Part shown: piece after piece, positions 1 through 4,066 of the stretch
Numbering within the stretch: position 1 is the first letter of the stretch
Layout of the letters: each line of letters opens with the position of its first letter
Source: Rickettsiales bacterium
GTDB taxonomy: Bacteria > Pseudomonadota > Alphaproteobacteria > Rickettsiales > UBA3002
Reading direction: 5' to 3'
NCBI GenBank assembly: GCA_027489915.1
Contig: JAIXZB010000114.1
Coordinates: 1-5,720 of the forward strand
Length of the DNA: 5,720 bases
Program-made: the position numbers and the translations under genes
The notes under the pieces: generated by a model
Database searches by the model: none
Seen by the model: the letters and a program-made list of their open reading frames with translations, nothing else
What the model was told of the DNA's origin: nothing

Positions 1-214
1 AGAAGGTGTATGCGATGCATGTGGCAGCACCGAATTCAAACGCCGCGCTGATGACAATGCCAGCACGGTTGCAAAGCGTTTGGATGCATATCATGCGCAA
101 ACGGCGCCGCTGCTTCCTTATTATTCTAAGGCAGGTAAGCTCAAGAGTGTGGATGGCATGGCGCCGATAGAAGTGGTTACCCTGATGCTCGGAGATATGC
201 TGAGCGCAGCGTGA
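1..214 (+). CDS. adk: Adenylate kinase, C-terminal part (5' end outside window)
   Basis: Adenylate kinase interconverts AMP + ATP and 2 ADP in the cytoplasm. The readable part is 70 residues, starting with the codon at position 2 and ending at TGA 212-214; the N-terminal two thirds, including the P-loop, lie outside the window. Seen directly: GVCDACG, the second CxxC of the zinc-binding LID of long-type kinases. It is followed by KRRADD and TVAKRLDAYHAQTAPLLPYY, matching the family's RxDD and TVxxRLxxY...TxPLxxYY blocks. The arginines correspond to E. coli R156 and R167, which contact phosphates. The first CxxC pair is not visible, so zinc binding is inferred. In alphaproteobacteria adk normally lies between secY and rpsM in the same direction. 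Here the next plus-strand gene is rpsM, but two minus-strand genes separate them. Identification is secure. Confidence 0.96.
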   Translation, partial: EGVCDACGSTEFKRRADDNASTVAKRLDAYHAQTAPLLPYYSKAGKLKSVDGMAPIEVVTLMLGDMLSAA

Positions 215-313
215 AATGGCGCACGGCGTTGTCAGCTTACGTTGCTTGCTCGGTTATGTAGCGCTGCTACATGCCATCTTTGTGCTACGCGCTTCCTAGC
301 CCTGTATCCATTT
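214..313. repeat. Degenerate palindromic intergenic repeat, copy 1 (after adk)
   Basis: The core is a perfect hairpin, ATGTAGC (256-262), loop GCT, GCTACAT (266-272). Outer arms AAATGG (214-219) and CCATTT (308-313) pair, with weaker complementarity between. It shares three blocks with the palindrome at 3394-3519: GCGTTGTC (226-233), GTAGCG-N-TGCTAC (258-270) and TCCTAGC (294-300). The first two blocks are 32 nt apart in both copies. It starts at the last base of the adk stop and lies between convergent genes, followed by a T run at 326-331. It may therefore also help end transcription, which is inference. The intergenic remainder, 314-357, holds nothing else I can recognise. Confidence 0.6.
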
Positions 314-357
314 TGATGCCGTTTGTTTTTTACGTTGTGTAAGATTATTCAGTAAAA

Positions 358-615
358 TTAACGCGTTTCGCGCCACATTTCGGCTACGGCTTGCATTACT
401 TTTTGGGGGTCTTGGCCATCGAAATAGAGGCTTAGTTTGCCATCGTCGGTGCAGTTGCCGTGGGATACGGTGAGGCCGCGTTCGGCGAAGGTGGTGCAGA
501 GGTCGTTATAGAGCGATTCATCGCTGGTGTTTGTGGGGATTTTGATGTCGACGCTTGGAACAACGTGGGTAGCGTAAGCAAAGTTTGCGCCTTTGAGGGA
601 TGAGAGCTGGATCAT
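358..615 (-). CDS. Small protein of unknown function (85 aa)
   Basis: I do not recognise this protein. The start at 613-615 is supported by AGGAGA five bases upstream on the minus strand (621-626), and the gene ends with TAA at 358-360. It has no signal peptide or membrane segment. The apparent order is a beta strand (about 21-28, SVDIKIP), a helix (32-46), a strand (48-55), a strand (60-66) and a helix (69-83), a plausible small alpha/beta fold; this is reading by eye. There are two cysteines, C40 and C55, but no recognisable metal motif. It lies opposite to adk and rpsM, 79 bp downstream of the 185-aa gene on the same strand, so the two could be co-transcribed. No convincing promoter of its own was found in the gap. 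Its position inside a highly conserved operon junction suggests insertion. It is probably a real gene because of its ribosome-binding site and its protein-like composition. Confidence 0.68.
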   Translation of the reverse strand: MIQLSSLKGANFAYATHVVPSVDIKIPTNTSDESLYNDLCTTFAERGLTVSHGNCTDDGKLSLYFDGQDPQKVMQAVAEMWRETR

Positions 616-643
616 GGAAATCTCCTATGCGGGTGGTTGCGTA

Positions 644-662
644 TTAGGAGTGTAGCGTGGCT
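644..662 (+). repeat. Direct repeat copy A of the rpsM ribosome-binding site and start
   Basis: TTAGGAGTGTAGCGTGGCT matches 1450-1468 (TTAGGAGTGTAGCATGGCT) at 18 of 19 positions. The only difference is GTG in place of the rpsM ATG. The match stops abruptly on both sides. Read on the plus strand it is a ribosome-binding site, a GTG start and six more codons before TAA at 678-680, so it encodes nothing substantial. It could be a relic of an earlier rpsM start, one end of an inserted segment, or chance. Confidence 0.6.
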
Positions 663-694
663 TGGTTAACAAAGTGCTAATGCTGCAGCATATT

Positions 695-1252
695 TTACCG
701 CTCTGGGCTGGTGTTTGGTTTCGGCTGTATGGCGGGGGTGGCGGAGGGAGATGATGGTTCATTTGCGACATCGGCTGAGGCCATGCGTGTGGCTGTTTCT
801 GGAATGGGCAGGGATGCAATGCGGGTGATGCTATTGCTATCGCGCCCGCCTGTTTCACCATTAAGGTAGGCGCGTTGCTCGGTATGCAGCAAGGGCGAGG
901 CTAGGGTGCCGCGCAGGGTGGCCATTTCTTCGGGGGCGAGGGGTGGTTTGCCTATTACTTGACGGGCAATGGATTCGCGTCCGATATCGGGAAAGGCGGA
1001 TGATTCATTTATGGCGCTGGCAGTAGTCGCATCCATGCGGATGTTGCCATGGCGCATCCCGTAATGTTCGGGGCTGCGTGGGTTGAGGATGCCAGGAATC
1101 AGGCTTGATTCTGCGGCTTCTGTGCGCTTTTCTAAGGCGGTTAGGGCGCTTTCGACTTGCCGTTGTTGGGTGGGGTTTAGCCCGCTATATACTTCGCTGC
1201 CTATGGATCTGTGTATGGCAGCTTGAATAGGTGAGCGTTGATTTTCTGACAT
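695..1252 (-). CDS. Hypothetical hydrophilic protein (185 aa)
   Basis: I do not recognise this protein. It starts at ATG 1250-1252 (minus strand), with AAGGAA five bases upstream (1258-1263), and ends with TAA at 695-697. It has no signal peptide, no transmembrane segment, and neither cysteine nor tryptophan. Residues 27-50 look like one charged amphipathic helix. Residues 60-140 are mixed and polar, and 164-185 form a Pro/Ser/Thr-rich, probably disordered tail (PSSPSATPAIQPKPNTSPER). The composition resembles poorly conserved accessory or secreted-effector-like proteins, but there is no motif to support any function. It is divergent from rpsM, with a 210-bp shared control region, and upstream of the 85-aa gene on the same strand. 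A TATCAT hexamer on the minus strand (1277-1282) is a possible -10, but no matching -35 was found. It is more likely a gene than a chance frame, given its length and ribosome-binding site. Confidence 0.62.
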   Translation of the reverse strand: MSENQRSPIQAAIHRSIGSEVYSGLNPTQQRQVESALTALEKRTEAAESSLIPGILNPRSPEHYGMRHGNIRMDATTASAINESSAFPDIGRESIARQVIGKPPLAPEEMATLRGTLASPLLHTEQRAYLNGETGGRDSNSITRIASLPIPETATRMASADVANEPSSPSATPAIQPKPNTSPER

Positions 1253-1303
1253 GGGCGTTCCTTTGGCAGTTACCCTATGATAGCGCTAAATAATTACGAT
1301 TTG

Positions 1304-1316
1304 GTTACAATGTGAC
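1304..1316. promoter_or_regulatory. Possible operator: 13-bp inverted repeat
   Basis: GTTACAATGTGAC is a dyad around the central A with one mismatched pair. It lies between the divergent 185-aa gene and rpsM. Its centre is about 61 bp upstream of the start point predicted for the rpsM promoter, a distance at which activators often bind, and just upstream of the possible -10 of the minus-strand gene. No regulator can be named, and short dyads arise by chance. Confidence 0.25.
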
Positions 1317-1336
1317 GTTTGCGACACAAATAGCCG

Positions 1337-1364
1337 TTGACATGCAAAGGTCTTTGCGTATGAT
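1337..1364 (+). promoter_or_regulatory. Sigma-70 promoter for rpsM-rpsK-rpoA-rplQ
   Basis: A perfect -35 TTGACA (1337-1342) is followed after 16 bp by TATGAT (1359-1364), one mismatch from the -10 consensus. Transcription would start near 1371, giving a leader of about 90 nt before rpsM. The location fits, because the minus-strand genes cut rpsM off from upstream spc-operon transcription. The spacer carries a perfect dyad GCAAAG-GT-CTTTGC (1344-1357), a possible repressor site exactly where RNA polymerase binds. The promoter call rests on consensus match and position only. Confidence 0.75.
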
Positions 1365-1410
1365 TCGCCCTCTTTTGAGGGGCACACCTTCAAATTGCTT
1401 AGTGAAAATC

Positions 1411-1436
1411 GCGGAAACCCTAGTGTTTAGGGCCGT
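1411..1436 (+). promoter_or_regulatory. Bulged hairpin in the rpsM leader
   Basis: CGG (1412-1414) pairs with CCG (1433-1435) and CCCTA (1418-1422) with TAGGG (1428-1432), leaving an AAA bulge on the 5' side and a GTGTT loop. It ends 15 nt before the AGGAG of rpsM. A bulged stem just before the first gene of a ribosomal-protein operon is the kind of structure used for autogenous translational control. No known leader motif is matched, so the role is inference. Confidence 0.35.
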
Positions 1437-1449
1437 ATAACTTAACTTG

Positions 1450-1468
1450 TTAGGAGTGTAGCATGGCT
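1450..1468 (+). repeat. Direct repeat copy B: rpsM ribosome-binding site and start
   Basis: This is the functional copy of the 19-bp repeat whose partner is at 644-662. It contains AGGAG (1452-1456), a 6-nt spacer and the first two codons of rpsM. The two copies lie 806 bp apart in the same orientation and bracket the 185-aa gene and the divergent control region. Confidence 0.6.
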
Positions 1469-1840
1469 CGTATTGCCGGCGTCAATATTCCCACAGGTAA
1501 GCGCGTTGTAATTGCGCTCACCTATATCCACGGCATCGGAAATGCCATTGCAGAAGAAATCTGCTCGAAAGCAGAGCTTGCGCTTGACCGTCGTGTCAAC
1601 CAGCTCTCTGAGCATGAAGTCATCAAATTACGCGAAATTATCGACCGTGATTACTCGGTAGAAGGCGATCTGCGCCGCGAAGTGTCCATGAACGTGAAGC
1701 GTTTGATGGATCTTGGTTGCTATCGTGGCCTGCGTCATCGCAAGAAATTGCCGGTGCGTGGTCAGCGTACGCATACGAATGCGCGCACCCGCAAGGGTAA
1801 GGCCATCGCGATTGCGGGCAAGAAAATGGTGACGAAATAA
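1463..1840 (+). CDS. rpsM: Small ribosomal subunit protein uS13
   Basis: S13 sits in the head of the 30S subunit, contacts 16S rRNA and takes part in intersubunit bridges and P-site tRNA contacts. The 125-residue product has the normal length. It opens with MARIAGVNIP, has the IALTYIHGIG helix-hairpin region (about 14-60), then the family blocks VEGDLRREVSMNVKRLMDLG (67-86) and YRGLRHRKKLPVRGQRTHTN (87-106). It ends in the basic tail NARTRKGK..., which reaches towards tRNA. AGGAG at 1452-1456, six bases upstream, fixes the start. It is the first gene after the promoter at 1337-1364, and rpsK follows after 23 bp. In most alphaproteobacteria it is preceded directly by adk on the same strand; here it is divergent from an unrelated gene. 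Identification is certain. Confidence 0.99.
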   Translation: MARIAGVNIPTGKRVVIALTYIHGIGNAIAEEICSKAELALDRRVNQLSEHEVIKLREIIDRDYSVEGDLRREVSMNVKRLMDLGCYRGLRHRKKLPVRGQRTHTNARTRKGKAIAIAGKKMVTK

Positions 1841-1863
1841 TTAGCTGGCTCTAGGAGAGTAAC

Positions 1864-2262
1864 ATGGCAAAAGCACAAGCAGCCGCAGCAGTGGTGAAGA
1901 AGAAAGAGCGCAAAAACGTGCCAGTTGGCATTGCGTTCGTGAATGCAAGTTTTAACAATACCATCGTGACGATTACCGACCAGTTCGGTAATACGATTGC
2001 ATGGTCATCGGCAGGTTCGCACGGCTTCAAGGGCTCGCGCAAATCGACGCCGTTTGCGGCGCAGATGACTGCAGAAGCTGCAGGCAAAAAAGCCGTTGAG
2101 CATGGTATGAAAACGGTTGAGATTCGCGTGAAGGGCCCTGGTTCAGGTCGTGAATCGGCGCTGCGTGCGCTTTCGGCTGCGGGTTTGGGTGTGACATCGA
2201 TTAAAGACATCACGCCTGTGCCGCACAATGGCTGCCGTCCACCAAAACGCCGCCGCGTGTGA
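1864..2262 (+). CDS. rpsK: Small ribosomal subunit protein uS11
   Basis: S11 is a component of the 30S platform that binds 16S rRNA near the E site and mRNA exit region. The product is 132 residues. A variable Ala/Lys-rich N-terminus (1-18) leads into VGIAFVNASFNNTIVTITD (21-39), then AWSSAGSHGFKGSRKSTPFA (46-65). The C-terminal signature is VKGPGSGRESALRAL...DITPVPHNGCRPPKRRRV, ending in the typical basic tail. AGGAGA (1853-1858) lies five bases before the ATG. It is preceded by rpsM with a 23-bp gap, so the two are surely co-transcribed. The 100-bp gap to rpoA is unusually structured, with a palindrome at 2298-2340. No rpsD follows, unlike the alpha operon of E. coli, in keeping with alphaproteobacteria. 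Confidence 0.99.
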   Translation: MAKAQAAAAVVKKKERKNVPVGIAFVNASFNNTIVTITDQFGNTIAWSSAGSHGFKGSRKSTPFAAQMTAEAAGKKAVEHGMKTVEIRVKGPGSGRESALRALSAAGLGVTSIKDITPVPHNGCRPPKRRRV

Positions 2263-2297
2263 TTGATTTTTTCCGTTATGTTCGCGCATCTCGCGGG

Positions 2298-2340
2298 CAT
2301 TTCGGAAGTCCTCACCACACAATGTGAGGATGACGTAATG
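2298..2340. repeat. Imperfect palindrome between rpsK and rpoA
   Basis: A perfect 7-bp stem, TCCTCAC (2309-2315) and GTGAGGA (2324-2330), encloses an 8-nt loop. It extends outwards with mismatches to CATTTCG (2298-2304) and CGTAATG (2334-2340). It lacks a following T run, so it is not an intrinsic terminator. It ends 12 bases before the rpoA GGAG. It shares no blocks with the other two palindromes, so it may belong to a different extragenic repeat family, or be a processing or control hairpin. Confidence 0.5.
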
Positions 2341-2362
2341 AAAAGGATAACTGGAGAAAAAT

Positions 2363-3394
2363 ATGGCTAGTGCATCGTTACTGAATAAGAACTGGAAAGA
2401 CCTGATTAAGCCTGCGAAATTGGATATCAAGCCTGTTTCGAGTGATAATAAGCGCGCAACCGTGGTTGCTGAACCGCTAGAGCGTGGATTTGGTATTACG
2501 CTGGGTGTGGCGCTGCGCCGCATTCTGCTTTCCAGCCTGCAAGGTGCGGCTGTAACAAGCGTGAAAATTGACGGTGTGTTGCATGAGTTCTCATCGATTC
2601 CTGGTGTGCGCGAAGATGTAACGAATATTGTGCTCAACATCAAAGATTTGAAACTGCGCGCACACAGCCCAGATAAAAAGCGCATGATTCTGAAATCGAA
2701 CGAAGCGGGTGAAGTCACTGCGGGTATGATTCAGACCGATTCGGATATTGAAGTGCTGAACAAAGACCTTGTGATTTGTACCCTCGATAAAGGTGCAAGT
2801 GTACATATGGAATTGACGGTGGAAGTGGGTAAAGGGTATGTGCCTGCAAGTCAGAACCGCCCAGCGGATGCGCCTATTGGTCTGATTCCTGTGGATGCAC
2901 TGTTCTCGCCAGTTGAGAAAGTATCGTATAAAGTGGAAAACGCACGCGTTGGAAACCGTACTGATTACGATAAACTCACGCTTGAACTTGAAACCGATGG
3001 TTCCGTTGCGCCTGACGATGCGGTGGCACTGGCTGCGCGCATTCTGCAAGATCAACTGCAGCTCTTCATTAACTTTGAAGATGTGGCAGAAGTGAAAGAG
3101 CGCAGTGCTGAGGAAGAACTTAAATTCTCGCCATTCCTACTTAAGAAAGTGGATGAGCTTGAGTTGTCGGTGCGTTCGGCAAACTGCCTGAAGAACGATA
3201 ACATTGTGTATATCGGTGATTTGGTGCAGAAATCGGAGAGCGAAATGCTCAAGACCCCGAACTTTGGCCGCAAGTCGCTGAACGAAATTAAAGAAGTGTT
3301 GACCAATATGGGCCTGCGCTTTGGTATGGAAGTGGCTAGCTGGCCGCCAGAGAATATCGAAGAGCTTGCTCGTAAATTCGAGGACCCATACTAG
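2363..3394 (+). CDS. rpoA: DNA-directed RNA polymerase subunit alpha
   Basis: The alpha dimer nucleates RNA polymerase assembly through its N-terminal domain and contacts UP elements and activators through its C-terminal domain. The 343-residue product is of normal length. The N-terminal domain (about 1-240) has VAEPLERGFGITLG and LRRILLSSLQGAAVTSVKID (51-70), then HEFSSIPGVREDV. Around 171-191 comes PIGLIPVDALFSPVEKVSYK. A charged linker (about 241-256) leads to the C-terminal domain, with LSVRSANCLK (268-277; R271 matches the DNA-contacting R265 of E. coli) and LKTPNFGRKSLNEIKEVL (296-313). GGAG at 2353-2356 lies six bases before the ATG. One oddity: V49 replaces the usual Asn in the LGNALRR motif. 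The stop codon touches a 126-bp palindrome that separates it from rplQ. Confidence 0.99.
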   Translation: MASASLLNKNWKDLIKPAKLDIKPVSSDNKRATVVAEPLERGFGITLGVALRRILLSSLQGAAVTSVKIDGVLHEFSSIPGVREDVTNIVLNIKDLKLRAHSPDKKRMILKSNEAGEVTAGMIQTDSDIEVLNKDLVICTLDKGASVHMELTVEVGKGYVPASQNRPADAPIGLIPVDALFSPVEKVSYKVENARVGNRTDYDKLTLELETDGSVAPDDAVALAARILQDQLQLFINFEDVAEVKERSAEEELKFSPFLLKKVDELELSVRSANCLKNDNIVYIGDLVQKSESEMLKTPNFGRKSLNEIKEVLTNMGLRFGMEVASWPPENIEELARKFEDPY

Positions 3395-3519
3395 ATTTTA
3401 ATTTCTGCGGGCGACTGCGTTGTCGCATCCTTTGTTTTCTATCCTCACGTAGCGATGCTACGCTGCGGTATAAAACAAAGGCAGGTGCTCCTAGCATTCG
3501 TCCCGCATAAATCAAAATC
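3394..3519. repeat. 126-bp imperfect palindromic repeat, copy 2 (rpoA-rplQ gap)
   Basis: There are three nested levels of symmetry. Outer arms 3394-3414 and 3498-3519 are complementary over about 21 bp with two mismatches and a one-base bulge. Middle arms CCTTTGTTTT (3429-3438) and AAAACAAAGG (3472-3481) are perfect. The inner hairpin is CGTAGC (3448-3453), loop GAT, GCTACG (3457-3462). Unpaired blocks GCGTTGTC (3417-3424) and TCCTAGC (3489-3495), plus the core GTAGCG-N-TGCTAC (3449-3461), recur after adk at 226-300. It lies inside an operon, so it would fold in the rpoA-rplQ mRNA. It has no terminal T run and is not an evident terminator. It looks like a repetitive extragenic palindrome; copy number cannot be seen here. 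Confidence 0.75.
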
Positions 3520-3555
3520 GCTGAAGAACGATGAAAGAAACTAAGGAGAGAAGTC

Positions 3556-3978
3556 ATGAGACATCAGGTCGCAGGACGTAAATTAAACCGCACCACTTCG
3601 CATCGCCGCGCGATGTTTGCGAATATGGCATGTGCGCTTATCAAGCATGAGCAGATTTTCACCACGTTGCCGAAGGCGAAAGACCTTCGTCCGCTTGTGG
3701 AGAAGCTGATTACGGTTGGCAAAAAGGGTGACCTGAATGCGCGTCGTAAATTGATTGCAGAGTTACGCGATCAGGGCATGGCGGCAAAAGTGCTGGATGT
3801 GTTGGCCAAGCGTTACGAAGCACGCAAGGGTGGCTATCTGCGTATCATGAAAGCGGGCTTCCGCTATGGTGATTCGGCGCCAATGGCGATTATCGAATTC
3901 ATCGACCGTGACGAGAGTGCACGTGGTCAGGATTCGGGCCCTGTGCAAGAAGTTACAGGCGAGGAAGTCGCCGCGTAG
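3556..3978 (+). CDS. rplQ: Large ribosomal subunit protein bL17
   Basis: L17 is a bacterial 50S protein that binds 23S rRNA near the peptide exit tunnel. The 140-residue product opens with MRHQVAGRKLNRTTSHRRAM, then FANMACALIKHEQIFTTLPK, the classic L17 start. Further on are AKDLRPLVEKLIT (41-53) and GGYLRIMKAGFRYGDSAPMA (92-111), the C-terminal signature. An acidic tail (about 117-140) is longer than in E. coli and common in alphaproteobacteria. AGGAG at 3544-3548 lies seven bases before the ATG. It is the last gene of the operon, as usual. The 161-bp gap from rpoA is mostly occupied by the palindromic repeat, and a strong terminator follows 30 bp after the stop. Confidence 0.99.
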   Translation: MRHQVAGRKLNRTTSHRRAMFANMACALIKHEQIFTTLPKAKDLRPLVEKLITVGKKGDLNARRKLIAELRDQGMAAKVLDVLAKRYEARKGGYLRIMKAGFRYGDSAPMAIIEFIDRDESARGQDSGPVQEVTGEEVAA

Positions 3979-4008
3979 TTTTTGTGTTGTGCGTTAGTAC
4001 AAAGAATA

Positions 4009-4036
4009 AAAAGAGCCAGCGAAAGCTGGCTCTTTT
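4009..4036 (+). terminator. Intrinsic terminator after rplQ
   Basis: AAAAGAGCCAGC (4009-4020) and GCTGGCTCTTTT (4025-4036) form a perfect 12-bp stem closed by a GAAA tetraloop, followed by GTTTTG. The stem has a GC-rich top half and an A/U-rich base, a textbook Rho-independent terminator. It should end the rpsM-rplQ transcript. The symmetric A run on its left arm is 4 bp, so weak action from the other direction is conceivable. Confidence 0.93.
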
Positions 4037-4066
4037 GTTTTGTGGGAAATGCAGTATCGTGGCGTG

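Noticed and set aside
625..861. 78-aa minus-strand open frame rich in proline
   Set aside because: It overlaps the better-supported 185-aa gene in another frame and has low-complexity composition (PPPPPP); a shadow.
1368..1381. Hairpin CCCTC-TTTT-GAGGG
   Set aside because: It overlaps the predicted transcription start, so the full stem would not be in the RNA, and no T run follows it.
1371..1462. S4-binding pseudoknot leader of the E. coli alpha operon type
   Set aside because: That motif is known from gammaproteobacteria; I could not fit its nested pseudoknot here, and rpsD is not in the operon.
1851..2318. 155-aa minus-strand open frame
   Set aside because: It covers almost exactly rpsK in antisense and has no sensible product.
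2278..2370. 30-codon plus-strand open frame running through the palindrome into the rpoA start
   Set aside because: There is no ribosome-binding site before its ATG; the overlap with the rpoA start is probably accidental, though coupling cannot be ruled out.
2143..2718. 191-aa minus-strand open frame
   Set aside because: It lies antisense to rpsK and rpoA, both certain genes, and the protein looks like no family; a shadow of codon bias.
3429..3481. The rpoA-rplQ palindrome as an intrinsic terminator
   Set aside because: No U tract follows the right arm, and rplQ needs readthrough.
4040..4066. TTG 4040 as the start of rarA
   Set aside because: It lies in the tail of the rplQ terminator, lacks a ribosome-binding site and adds residues not needed for the family N-terminus.
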